Assembly (NCBI GenBank): GCA_024752435.1
Contig: CP103029.1
Location: 1,364,001-1,428,000 of the forward strand
Direction: 5' to 3'
DNA from: Allantophomopsis cytisporea
Lineage: Eukaryota; Ascomycota; Leotiomycetes; Phacidiales; Phacidiaceae
DNA length: 64,000 nt
A model generated the notes under the pieces. The model did not search any database and was not told the DNA's origin. It was given only the letters and a program-made list of their open reading frames with translations. Shown piece by piece: positions 49,474 to 61,458 of this stretch (position 1 is its first letter; every line of letters begins with the position of its first letter). A program made the position numbers and the translations under genes.

Positions 49474-51645
49474 CTATGGCGAGTTATCTTGTTCTGCATC
49501 AGAAGCGACGCTGTACGTCATGCCCCATATCTCATTCCATCTTTTAGAGCTTCCTTCGATCGGCCCATTGAGTCGCCCAAATCTAGCTGGCTTTCCTGTG
49601 TTCGCTTCAGGAAGACAGATCCATTCCCTTACACTGCCAGGGATCTCCTCTTTCACGTGACTGATGCACAAGAGTGCCTGCTCTTTCTGCAACCCTTCAA
49701 CCTTGACTTGACCTGCCTTAGAAACATTTGATTCGACGATTTCTGGCTCAGATTCTGTGCCCGAGAACATCTTGTGCTCTCCATGTGCTAAGAACAGCAT
49801 GCACTTGTCACGCACACTATCGTCCATGCCACTAAAAGCCTCATCGAGAATGACTAAATCAGGGTTTTTGATAATTGCTCGGAGGAATAGAGCTACTCTT
49901 TGCGCACTGAAAGGCATGCGTCCAAACATCAGATCATCAGCCCACCCTAAGTCTTCTTTATGCTTCTTCTGTGTAGATCCTTTCAATTCGTCTTCAAACC
50001 AGAGGAGTGCGTGGTTGACCTTATCGCGCGCGGTCTCGTCCAGCTTCGGCATGCTAAGGAATGTGTCTGCCCAAGCACTTTCAAGCGTAGAGCGTGCAGT
50101 AAGCCGTTTTGGGAAGAAGTTCTGCACCTCTGGGGATGAGTGGCCAATACGTTGTTGTATATCGAAGATAGATATTCCAGGTTGGCCCAGTTCTGGTAGT
50201 CGAGATCGACCAAACAGCTTGATGGGAAGGGCATACGTTTGAGGATGATCGGAACATATCAAAGAGAGAACTGTAGTCTTTCCAGATCCGTTGGGTCCAA
50301 AGATACCAACACGTTCTCCTCTTCTTATATTCCACCATAATCCATCTTTTGATTCGCCGTCCACATCCTGCTTCCAGTTTCCAAGGACAGTCTTGTCTCC
50401 ATATGCAACTCTGACACCAGACATCTCAATGATAGCTTCACCAATCTCGGCTTTCTCCTTGTCATGAAGTTCATACCCATCGCGACTAAGCCGTGTCTCT
50501 TTTGTCATGGGGCTATTTCTATTGTCCGAAGCATCTTTAGAGGGGTTTCGTCCCTTCCGAGCTTCTTCAGGCTCAAGCACGCCACTGCCAGTGAGCATCC
50601 TTCCAACGTCATGCAAAGCCTGAGGTGGGACACCATAGCCTTTAGCGGCATTTCCATGTCCCTTCACATACGTATATATATTGTCAATCACCTTGTCTTT
50701 CTGCCCTTGTTCACCTACGCCGCAATTTTTAGTAAGGAACATAAGATGGGTAATCCAATCCGGAATAGGGTCTTGAGGACGCAAAGTCAACACAAGTCTT
50801 GGTGAGGCAGCCTTAGCCAATCGATGTAGCATTGGACTGAGAGTCATGAGAGTAGGGGGGTCAAGACCCATAAATGGTTCGTCAAGGAGAAGTACCTTCA
50901 TAAACCGTTAGTTACAGCTAAGACAAATGTGACATATGTCATTTACCTCTGGCTTCTTCAAAATTGCTCTAGCAATTCGAGCACGTCTTGTCTGTCCGTT
51001 ACTCAAATTTGCAACTGGCATGTCAACAAGGTCGCGAAGCTTAAGGTCGTCCAAGACTCTTTGCAAGGCGTCCTCTTCAATGCGATCTCCTCCTTGTTGC
51101 AAAGGATTTAATTCGGTATTGCCAGTCAAGTAATTCATTACACTCCAATCGGTCTCTTCTCGTCTTGACTCATACCTTGCGCTTAAGTAGGCACCTTGAG
51201 GTCCTTGGCCACTTCCACTGATGATCTCGCCTCCAAAGCCTACATACTGAATTGCATTGCTTGGTACACGAAGTTTGTGATCTTTCTTATCGATTTCATC
51301 TGAACTGAGATATGGATATGTTCGAGCTGTTGGTGGCACACAGATATGTTGACCACGCAGAACTTCCATAAGGGTGGTTTTCCCAGCATTTGAAGGACCT
51401 AAAATTGCCCAGAATTTCTGATTTTCTGTGAAAGAGTCGAGTCCAAAGCTTAGGTCCTTGAACAGAGCAGGATTCTGAGTTTCACTGCCATTATTAATTC
51501 CGTCAGTTAAGGGAATGGAATTCGGATGATGACGATAGAACGTGCCATTGTTGATTCGAATTATAGGTGGCGGCTTTGAGATTTCTGCATAACCTCTCGT
51601 GAAAGCCGTCCTTTGAAAAGAACGCAAAGCCGATCTTCTCATCAT
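49474..51645 (-). CDS. Twin-ATPase ABC protein, YDR061W-like, likely mitochondrial
   Basis: Two ABC ATPase domains without membrane segments, 706 residues from exons 51645-50947 and 50895-49474. The first 20 residues (MMRRSALRSFQRTAFTRGYA) are basic and Ser/Arg-rich with no acids, as in a mitochondrial targeting peptide. Domain 1: Walker A GPSNAGKTT, signature LSNGQTRRARIAR, Walker B VLLLDEPFMGLD. Domain 2: Walker A GPNGSGKTT, a degenerate signature MPFSAQRVALFLRA, Walker B LVILDEAFSGMD. The 51-base intron falls immediately before the first Walker B. Closest known plan is the uncharacterised yeast protein YDR061W, related to bacterial ModF/PhrA-type soluble ATPases. Substrate and role are unknown. 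Ends 297 bases from SEA4, convergent. Confidence 0.88.
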
Positions 51646-52381
51646 ATTGAAGTTTGCTGTTTTTCGTCACGAAGTCCAGAGATCTGTACGGACTGCATCC
51701 ATCGGAACAGAGCCTGTGCCGGGCTCGGATGTAATTGGGAGTGCTCTAGTTCCGCGTGGTTGGCCAATCATATTTGTGGCATAGAGCGAAGGTTCACAGC
51801 CAATCAGCATCAGATCTCGCTTACATTACAGTATTATCACCTATAACTCATGAGCCTTATGACCTCAATCTTTTGAGTTCTTGTCATTGCATAATAGGCA
51901 TGGAGCCAAAATATATAACTATTCATCAGTCACTGTAGAAAAATAGAAAATATGATTTTGTAAGTAGCCAATCAATCAGTTTCTGCCATAACCTTATAAT
52001 TTTTGCTCCTACGGCCTATAAATTGAAAGGGATAGGGCTACAATGTACTAACTGTTATGATATTAGATTGAGACCTACTTGTAGCCTACCCCAAACGACC
52101 AGGCCACACTTAATACTGGCGATGGTGTAGGCTTAGAAGATTTTGCTTAGCAGTGTAAATAGCTGGGCAAGAAATATGATTTTTGTCTTAGTGGCGACGT
52201 CACAGCAATCAAGAGCCAGGGAGAGGGTTAGGGAAGGCATAGGATAGCAGTTGTTTACGCAGAATAAAAGGGTGACGCATGCTGGCTTTGGCGTAAAAGC
52301 GAGTATGAGATGTTGGACTGCACTTGAAGTTCGAGTGGAACTTAACTGATTGATGAATTTTCATATTACTCAAAAATTTCC
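51646..52381. other. Gap between the ABC and TOK genes
   Basis: 736 bases holding the ABC gene promoter and the 3' region of the TOK channel gene. Short frames only; nothing recognised. Confidence 0.6.
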
Positions 52382-54762
52382 TTAATGTCGAGAGACTTTT
52401 GAGCTTTGTCTACTTATTTCATGCTTCTCATTCGTCACATGGCTCTTGGACTTCCTCTCTTCCTCTTCTTTCCGAATCGCCTCCAGCTCCCTCTCTAAGG
52501 TTTTTGTTAACCTTTCAAGCACCCATTCAGCTTCTTCCTTATCCCCCATAAGTGGACTTCTGTTTCCCATCCAACTCCATTTCGCAACCTGTTCATTTCC
52601 ATCATTTGACATGGCGGATGCCAACCCCTCTCCATCAGCCTTTGGCTTTCTCAATGGTCGCCTGTGTGTGTCTGGACTGCTCTCATCTTCTCCAACCAAT
52701 TTCAAATACCATGCCCATTCGTCAAATGTATATTTCCTAGGCGGGCTCGATTTCAGATGGTTTAACACTTGACTTATTTCTTTGATGAGAATCAGATGAT
52801 AATGGTGCCTGGATTTCGGAGAAGCTGCCTTATCATCTTCTTCTCCAAACTTTCGTGCCCTTTCACCCTCAGCATCTGCTTGACGACCAGCTACCCTTTG
52901 CGCGGCGGACTCAGGATCATTTTTGCGATCATCATTTTCATCAATTCCAGCTTCTCTACGCTTCCGAGCCATTCCTAGTATTCCCATAGGTGATTCTTCG
53001 ATCTGGTCATCGAATAACCGACCTCGTGTAACCTTATATGCTGTCTCTTTCAAAGAAGTCTTGACGCCTTTCTCACCAGGCAGAACTGTGAAATTTCCGA
53101 TCCAAAGTGTTACATCTCGAATGCCTTTCACAATTGTATCTCCCATGTTGCTGATCAATATTGTAAGCGAAGGAATGGCGAGAAGAGACCAGAAGACGAA
53201 GAAGGGCTTCCCAGAGTTGGACATTGGATAGAAATCGCCATAGCCTATGGTTAAAAGCGAGGTATATGCAAAATAAAGGGAATCAAAGTAGGTCCAACTT
53301 TGATTTTTCTCAGTTTGCTACAATTGTTAGCAATCGAATCATCAAGACTCGAGGATGCATACCTGGAAAATTGCAGCTCCCAAAAACCAAAGAATGAACC
53401 ACACCGATCCTGAAATGATGAGTGACGTCCATCGCCTTTTTGATTCTGCAAGGCTCTGAATCTTTCTCATAATTTCAAATTCTTCTTCTCTTCGCCTTCT
53501 CTCCGTAAGATACGCATCATTGTCGGTAGCCGTCTTCGTAGAGGTTGGTGAAAGTGTCTTTCCTTCCACTGGGTTGAGCACATCCTCCTTCTTCTTCTTA
53601 ACTAACTTCTTCAACATCCTTTCTCTCTGTTTCTCCACCATTCTTGCACCCATCTTCGCCTTCCCTCGCTCCAATACCAAACTTCGGATCGATCCAATCA
53701 CAAGACCTAGAATGATGATGCCGCCAATTGCAAAAGGAAAGAGAAGTCCTCGACCGACATTAGTCATTGGAGAATAGTCACCAATGCCGACCGTAAGAAG
53801 TGTGAAATCTGCCCAATAAAAGGCGTCTAGATAGTTCCAGCCCTCGACGTGTGAGTAGACCAAAGCACCAAGCTCGAGATAGACAAGAAAACTGATAGTT
53901 TGTAACATGAGAGTGCGTTGACTCATGGTTAACTTGAACTCCTTGTCATAGTAGCCCCTGTATGCGCCATATACGGTGATAAGCATCAACGTAGCTACAA
54001 AAAAATACAATCCGGCTGAAAAGCAGGCGTAATAAAATGCTTGGGTGAATGCATGATCGGGAGGTGACTGAAGTCTCAATGGACCTGATGCAGTTGCTGT
54101 GAGGCCTACCAGTGTAAATGAAGAAATATACCTTTTCGTAATCAGCGATTGAACTTTCTCTGAATTGAGAAACTCACCATCCAATAATTGTAATTGGCTG
54201 TGCTACAGCAAATCTGACTCTCCTAGCCATATTCAACAATAAAAATAAATTCGATATGAGAGCAATAGCCAATTGAGCAGCGTTGATAGCGATGAGCCTT
54301 TGTGATTTGTCGGGTCAGTTGCACGGTACGTGAGGGATTTATTCGTTCTGCCGGAAGCATACGTCGATGACATACCATCGTGGATCAGCAATAAATACCC
54401 CATGCTCCTCTGTTCCCCCATCTGGCGGAATCCAGACTCTCCAATGTACAACCAAAGCGCATATACTGAAGGCTGATGCCATAGGTCCGAAGGTACCAGC
54501 AATAAGTGGGAAAGCTGTTGACATAAACCACCATCGACTTTTCAATGTTAGCATGGTTACATGATTGTTTCGGTACGACATTTGTCAAGATCGAAGAGAC
54601 ATGCGCCATAGCAAAATCCAAGATCATATCGCATCCGAACACATACCTAGGTTCTAAGAAAGCCTGTTCATCCTCGATCCTCTCCTCTTCCTCGTCTCTT
54701 CCTTGCTGTTCGACATCTTTTGCATCGTCGGAAATTGGTCCATCGAGTCCTGGATCGTTCAT
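52382..54762 (-). CDS. TOK1: TOK-type two-pore outward-rectifier potassium channel
   Basis: Plasma-membrane potassium channel of the fungal TOK family (eight membrane segments, two pore loops). Exons 54762-54647, 54537-54376, 54297-54178, 54131-53363 and 53317-52382 give 700 residues. After an acidic cytosolic N-terminus (RDEEEERIEDEQAFLE) come six hydrophobic segments, the first beginning RWWFMSTAFPLIAGTFGPMA. Pore 1 reads DFTLLTVGIGDYSPM (filter TVGIGD). A charged cytosolic linker follows (KKLVKKKKEDVLNP). Pore 2 reads YTSLLTIGYGDFYPM (filter TIGYGD). The C-terminal tail is long and highly charged with a helical ERLTKTLERELEAIRKEEEE segment. All introns join in phase. Such channels set membrane potential and release potassium on depolarisation. 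Confidence 0.94.
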
Positions 54763-55593
54763 ATTCGCAAGGAAAAGTAGTTCGCGTTTGGGTTTTTGGG
54801 CGACAGATATGTCACTGAGTTACCATGTTAACCTCCGACTTGTCCCTGGATATAAAGTCGAGCTCGATGTTTGTTCAACGGTTGAAGGGCTGATTTGGTG
54901 TATTTGGTATATTTGCCAATACTTGAAGACAGAGCAGTTATTTGTCCCTCGATCGGCGTATCGAAATCACCAGAATCCTTGAATGTGGAACAAACAAATG
55001 ACGTCGAGGCTACGTCCGAAGCCGATTTTCTTGGCAGATAGCTTCGCTTGAAAGCGGTAGTAAAAAGGTTATAGGGAACACTGAAGTGTCACCGGGCCAT
55101 AAGTCGAGCCGTTTTAGTCATCGATATGGTTACGACTTCGCGATTTCTTACGCATGATATTGTATTGTGGTTAAGACCGAGCTTTCAGATTTTGGTCCCT
55201 CGCGCATATTCACGACCGTTTTGAAATCGGAACAAGTAGCAGTAGTGATGAGACGAGGCTTGTATTTTGGTGGACTTCGGGGAATTCTAGTGTTGATTTA
55301 TGGGTCCGAGGGTCTTCGACAAGATAAAGCCATGTCAACTTAGGCGTGGCAGAAAGCTTGGCTACGCTAGGTATTTGCACGGGTTTTCTTAGCTCGATCC
55401 ATTGTAATGGAACTCAATCAACATCGCAACTTAACTAATACCATATTTATAGTTCTTGGTCTTTCAAAAACAGATGGTAAACTGCGTATGTTTTATCGAA
55501 TCCACATAATGAACGTATTATCATGTCAAGACGCGGTGTTTGCCACTTATGTTACTCAATAGAAAATATGTTCTGTTCCTCTGCTCCAATATA
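54763..55593. other. Upstream region of TOK1 / downstream of P450
   Basis: 831 bases between two minus-strand genes. No gene or RNA recognised. Confidence 0.6.
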
Positions 55594-57371
55594 TTAAACT
55601 CTCTGTCTAATTCTACACGGTAAACCTCCTTCCATGGGCAATGTTAAGCTGCTCTTGCTCAATCTCGGTCTATCATCAATTCTAAAGAATTCGAAATCCT
55701 TAACCAGTCTTAGAATAACATTCACAGCCATCAATTCTGCCATTTTCTTTCCAAGGCATGTTCTCGGTCCTCCATTGAACACCGGAAATTCAAACGCTGT
55801 TCTTGCGATGATCTCCCCCTCTCGAATCCACCTTTCAGGTTTGAAACACTCGGAATCGGGACCCCAAATGAGTTCTGATCTATTCATGGCCCAGGTACAC
55901 CAGAGCACTATTGAGGATGAAGGAAGGAAAGTTCCATCGGGGAGAGTCGTAGATGCTTCTGCTTGTTTAAGCTCAAAAGGAACAGGTGGGTATAAACGGA
56001 GGGTTTCGTAGAACACAGCTAGAGTATAAGGATAGTCCTGAAGTCGAAATGTGGATGACATAGTCAAAGGGTTCGACTTTTCTTCCTGTATAACTCTTGA
56101 AGCAACGTCTGGATGACGCATAAGAAGATAAAATACCCAAGTCAATGCCTGGGCGGTAGTGTCTCGGCCTTCGCATGTTTAGGTTAGTCAATCATGATGC
56201 AGAGAATAACATACCTGCAGAAAGATAGTTGAGCGCTGCATCCGCAACCATCTGCTTATCCTCAATTGAGTCGAGAAGAGAATTAATCAAACTACCTGCG
56301 ATTGTGGTTGCTCCCCTATCATCCTTCCCATCAACAGCCAAACTCTCTGCGGAGGCCTCACGCTTCTGCATAGCACTTTTGACAATCATATCTCCTACTT
56401 TCTTCACAGTCGCCACAGATCGACGGAATCGACCTCCACAAAATAGCTCGGTGAACTGCCAAAGGGGATTTTGAAACCTTTCCCCTGTCGCTCCAGAAGC
56501 GAAATCAAATGCAGTTGAGAAATCATCTGTAGCATGCATTTCCATCTGCTTAACGTCAGCAATGTCATTGCAAACGATGCATTGTCACTGCTCACATCGT
56601 AGGCCATTCTGCCCATGAGCTGCGTCGTCAGTTCGTGGAATATCAGCTCAAGGTCTATGATTTGATCAGGCGATACATTTTGGAGAGTAGATAGAGTGCT
56701 GTTCAGATACTTGGGGAGCGCGACATCAATCAGGATCTTCAAGTTTGAGTTACTGAGGAAATGCAGTCCTGCCTTTCTCTGAACCTTCCATCGTTCTCCA
56801 TCGGCATTGATAATTCCATGTCCTATACTACGATTAGCCTTATAGGAAATTGACACCAGGCAGACATACCAAACAAGTCCCAAGAACGACTCTTAAAAAC
56901 ATCACCCTTACTAAATATACTTTCGTTTTTGAGTATATATTCAAGATTTTTCGGGTCATTAATAACCACACCGGGTGGTAACGAAGGTACTGAGATTTCG
57001 AACGTTTCAAATCCGAACTTCTTTTCACATTTCACAAACCAATAGAAGAGCTTTTGGCGGGCCTGAAGGAAGAGGATACCATTGCCAAGAAGAGGGAGGG
57101 TGTTTGGAGGTCGGCTTGTAAGGTCAGTATTTCCTCTTCTAAGTAATAAAAAGAAATTACAAGTTTACCCATAGTTACTTGTTTAAGAACTGTGGAAGTG
57201 AATATGAAATGGAAACAGTGCTGATAGAAATGGTCTGATTTGATTTGATTTGATGTGATGAACATACCGCAGACGTTCTCCATTTCTCTTAATTCGGGCG
57301 TTTCCAAACAGAAAATAAGCAGTAGCAGCTAGAAATACCACGACTCCCAAATTCAAAGAAACCCACGACAT
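55594..57371 (-). CDS. Cytochrome P450, CYP52/CYP86-like
   Basis: Microsomal haem monooxygenase, 493 residues from exons 57371-57268, 57114-56870, 56822-56596, 56545-56215 and 56168-55594. An N-terminal anchor (VSLNLGVVVFLAATAYFLFG) is followed by the Pro-rich hinge RRPPNTLPLLGNG. The I-helix oxygen motif is AGRDTTAQALTW, ExxR is YETLRLYPP, the PERF-like motif is FKPERW, and the haem loop FNGGPRTCLGKK puts the ligand Cys at about 440. The AGRDTTAQ and FNGGPRxCLG combination is typical of clan CYP52/CYP86/CYP704 enzymes that hydroxylate fatty acids or alkanes at the end carbon; the real substrate is unknown. It is 260 bases from, and divergent to, the methyltransferase-like gene, so the two may share a promoter. 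Confidence 0.92.
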
Positions 57372-57631
57372 GGTAACGTTCGCATTTCATGTTCGATTTT
57401 GGAATAAAATAGGATAGAAGCTGACAGATTGAAGATATGGAGCTACTTATGTAGACTAGCTTCTTGGAGCTATGACCTCGTTTCGAGATGTCATTGCCAT
57501 CACCTGGCGCGTCACAGAAATCCTGAGGGCCACAAGTGCTGTACCTATATAAGACAAACGGTGTTCCCTCTCAATCTTCTAGGCTTTACACATTCTCGAT
57601 TCCCGAGATCTACATCCGTTTATTCATAGCA

Positions 57632-58666
57632 ATGGTGCTTCTCTGCCCCCGAATCCACTTCTATGAAATCAACGATCAAACATGGTAGGTCTATCGACTT
57701 ACCCAGCCGTCCTCCAAAAGAACTCACGGTTAATATGTTTACTACAGGTTCCCTCAGTATCTTCGTGAAAAAGTGCAATCATGCCTTACCCTAGCTTGGA
57801 CCTTTCGCATGCCAGTAATGCAAAAGTATTCTCCTGCGCAGCTCGTTGCCCGAACGCTCAATCGAATCCTCTCCGAAACGATTACAACCTACACCTATGT
57901 TGACTTTTGTGCGGGCGCAGGCGGCCCTACTCCTTTCATCGAAGCCGACCTAAATGCAACATTATCTGCCCGTGAACCGAGATCCCCTACCGGAGTGCTT
58001 GGCAATACCTCTGCGGCGCCTAAATCTCCTCGAGTTCTGACGACACAGACAGATGGACCAGTGAAGTTTGTGCTGACGGATTTGCATCCTCATATACCAG
58101 ATTGGACAGAAGCGACGAAAAGATCGGAGAATTTGACCTTTGTGGAAAAACCTGTAGATGCAGCAAACGCGCCGAATGACTTGGTAGAGAGTGGAAAAGT
58201 GTTCAGGTTGTACAATCTGGCATTCCATCATTTTGACGACCCACTTGCCAAGGCTATTTTGAAAAATACGTTAGAGACAAGTGAGGGATTCGGGTATGTT
58301 ATTGTAATTAATAGATATATTTCAGATCCAGAAACTAATGGTTGTAGAATTTTCGAACTTCAAGAACGAACCGCCTCTTCGTTCCTGACAATTTTCTGTC
58401 TTGGTATACTGATGTTTTTCATCACACCATTCTACTTCTGGCGATCACCTGGACATTTGTTTTTCACGTACATTATACCGATAATCCCCTTCGTAGTGGT
58501 CTTTGATGGCTATATATCCAGCTTGAGAACGAGGAGTCCTGAAGAAGTCTTCGCGTTAATGAAAGATTGTGGAGCTGATAGTAGTTCTTGGAAGTTGGAA
58601 AGTGGACATGAGATGCATACAAATCCTATGGGGTATATGACCTGGGTTATTGGGAGAAAGGATTGA
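57632..58666 (+). CDS. Methyltransferase-like protein with C-terminal membrane hairpin
   Basis: Exons 57632-57684 and 57748-58666 give 323 residues; the short first exon starts MVLLCPRIHFYEINDQ and splices at a GTAGGT donor. A SAM-binding-like motif I is seen as YVDFCAGAGGPTPFIEADLN, followed by FVLTDLHPHIPDW and the acidic strand VEKPVDAA, then LYNLAFHHFDD and a post-motif GFGYVIVINRY, the usual order of a class I methyltransferase. The region at about 215-270 has two hydrophobic segments (FLTIFCLGILMFFITPFYFW, HLFFTYIIPIIPFVVVF), i.e. a membrane hairpin, before a conserved end (EVFALMKDCG, GHEMHTNPMGYMTWVIG). This fungal family is common but uncharacterised. Divergent from the P450 gene, which suggests a lipid or small-molecule substrate, as inference. 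Confidence 0.75.
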
Positions 58667-59375
58667 TGCTAAAAGTCCATAGATGTTGCCTTGTAAGTAT
58701 CTACAAAGAATTATACTTCCCCATATTACATCGTCTTCATCCTTGTTCTAACAAAGCTGAGTCCTCCGTAAAAAGCGCTGATATCGGTGAATATAATCAA
58801 TATACCTTATCCAGTACCGTAACCTGCTTTTGCAGTCCCGATCCATGGTCTTGTTCCCAAAAAACTCTCACTGTGCTAAGACTTAACGCCACTGAACTAA
58901 TTTCCCTTCCAACGGTTAACGCTATGTACATGTTCGCCGTATCCGCTCTTGGAGTGTTCTTTTGAAGTAGCTCTCACTATACCTATTTGTGTGCTAAGGA
59001 ATCATCAACGTAGAATCCATACAGAAGAGAGAAGATGGCAAGAGAAGGATGTGGAAAAGCTCCAGAACAGAAAGATGGAAACCGTTGTACTACTGTAGAG
59101 ATCAAATTACAAAGGTAACATGCATTTCATCGCTGAGAAAGTCAAAGCAGACTTAGCCTAAAAAGGATGTGATACTGAAAAGAGCAAGTGTCAGATATCC
59201 AGTCAAGCAGCAATTCAGATTCCCAGCTGTTTTACAGTTGTTCCAAATGACTTGCATGTTGACGATTAACACTTCTCGTGAGTATGAAAGTCAAGATAAC
59301 ACCTTGCAACATCAGACTGTATGAGCACGTAATGCATTATTATTAAAGTCTCAACGCCAGGCATATTATGCGCTC
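58667..59375. other. Gap between convergent genes
   Basis: 709 bases after the methyltransferase-like gene and before the 3' end of the BTB gene. Short frames only; nothing recognised. Confidence 0.6.
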
Positions 59376-61000
59376 TCAAGTTAGCAGGAAGGTCTCTGAA
59401 GCATTCCTCCCTAGCTCCCCACTGAACGCATCCAACTTGACAGCGACTAACACGCATTCTACTCCGCCCTTAGAGTGAGGTGCATTTCTGACCTGCAATC
59501 TCCAAAGCCCATTCCTCACAGTCCACTCATCGTCCTCACCCGACATCTCTTGCCGTTGCCGTTTCCTTGATACTCCAACCTCATCATCCTCATCCCTTCT
59601 AAGAGCCCCACGATATCTCTGACCATCGAGGTTGACATGGGAGGTACCATCAATAACAGTTTTGAAAAGACCATCACTATGCAATGAATGACCTGGACTC
59701 GCAGGCAGCGCTGAGTCGGACGGCGTAGGAACCTTCAACTTCGTAGCAATGACGTCAAAGAGTTTAGACACTCTCGCTTTGCCATCACCAAAGAACTCTG
59801 CTTTCTCATTCTCCACATTAATTTTCATACACTCCCCTCCAATCTCAACTACGAGTTCGTGCGGCTTCTCATCCTCAAACGGACGCGCGTAGTTAACCCA
59901 GCCTGATGGACCGATCTTCTCAGCAGTTGACGGATCTGATGCCACCGAGATTCCAGACTGCCGTACATCTTCAAGACGGATGATGATTTGCGAGCGCTTG
60001 CGAGCCAGGTTATAGCTTACTCGGTGGCGAATAATCTTCTGCTCGAGACCTCGAAAGTGGAAGTACCGGCAGTCGCGAAGGAGATCTGCGCGATGACCTT
60101 CGTCGCGGATTTTCACGGGATAGCCGTCGAGATAGTGCAGCAATTCAGCAAATATATCGGCAGAACGATTCGGTACATTCGGTGGCATAATTGATGGGGG
60201 TCTTAGGAGACCTTGTCGGTTCAAACCAGGGAAGACTTCTGACGGCGTAGAGAAGAAGACTGCAAAGCCAAGAGTGAAATAGTTCGGCGAATTACCAGGA
60301 CCTGAAAAGACTTCTCGTGCAATCTTGAAATCTCGTTCCCCAATTTTGATGAAGATTGTATCCTCGTAGAGCTGAGATATTAATCTAGGCACTAAGAGAA
60401 ATTAGATTACTAGAAGTAACCTTTCTAGACAGGTTGATACTTACAGCTATAAAATTGCGCATCGGCGAACAGCTTTACAAAATGACTTCCATCTCGAGGC
60501 TCAATATGATAGCCTTGAAGATGTAGAGATATATCAGCAAAGGTTGCCGGATCGCGGTCAATATACAGGGTCCGAATATCCCCATTTTCATTGTTGTTCT
60601 CAGCTGCCTGTTGAAGCTGTCCTCGGAAGAACTCAGAGAAGTATGAGGGAGCTATAGTTTGTTAGTCATGTACGATACTATGCTGTGGAAGTTTGAAGGT
60701 GATGACTAGTTTAGCAGTTGCCACATCCATAAACCCAATTTTTGAGAATAAATGCCTATAGAATTGTCCAAAAGAATAGACTGATGAACTGTTGAGTGAT
60801 GAGATCGGGAACTTACCATCAGATGATATACTTGCTCCAGACAGTCTAAACAGTTCCGAACCTATCTGAATAGGAAAAACCTTCTCATGAGGCAGTATGT
60901 GCGGGATCGACGTATTTAGTTTTCGCGCTCCAGCCCCGGGTTGACCAACAGCACGTAGGACGTCCTGTGTAGAGTTCTTTGTACAACCATTCGCTGCCAT
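59376..61000 (-). CDS. Double BTB/POZ (T1-like) domain protein
   Basis: Exons 61000-60817, 60651-60445 and 60391-59376 join to 468 residues. The first BTB/potassium-channel-T1-like domain begins near residue 37 (KVFPIQIGSELFRLSG) and continues through SYFSEFFRGQ and RTLYIDRDPATFADISLHLQ. A second follows near 140 (DTIFIKIGERDFKIAREVFS, NYFTLGFAVFF, DIFAELLHYLDGYPVKI). The C-terminal half has an IIRLEDVRQSG strand region, a nuclear-localisation-like SRKRQRQE and a final WTVRNGLWRLQVRN beta region. The plan resembles yeast YLR108C/YDR132C. It is a soluble regulatory protein, possibly a Cullin-3 type adaptor, and not part of a channel. Intron 1 is 165 bases, longer than usual. Start chosen at the first in-frame ATG. 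Confidence 0.85.
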
Positions 61001-61452
61001 GGTCAATACGAATGAGAGGGCGGCCTTGACTTCAGCACGTGATGCTAATAGGTGTGCATTTCCGGATGTTGATTATGCAAATGATAAGCAAGTGTTTGAA
61101 GTATGTAGTGCACAGGCAAAAAGTGGGTACTTTATAGGGATATTGTTGAAAGAAGAGGGATGAGAGGTGAGAATCGCTGGATGGAGTATATTATTTGTCA
61201 TTCAGAACGAGACCTCTCCAGCCAGCCGTCACGGCGTCTGATAAATGTTGGTTAATGTGCTCTGAGTTTGCAGAAAGAGTAGAGTGATCGGATTTCATAG
61301 CCTCTGCGTTCTTGGACGTAGGAAGAGAGTAAAGTGGTCTGAATTCATGGATCTTTGTGCTCTCAGGGTGGAATAGAGTGAAATAAGACCCTAATCTCTG
61401 TAGTCTTAGGGAATGCGTGTTGCAGAGCAGAGCCCGGATTGTAGTAGATAGT

Positions 61453-61458
61453 CACGTG
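61453..61458. promoter_or_regulatory. CACGTG E-box upstream of the BTB gene
   Basis: GTCACGTGAT about 455 bases upstream of the BTB start; a second CACGTG at 61036-61041 sits only about 36 bases upstream. Function inferred. Confidence 0.4.
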
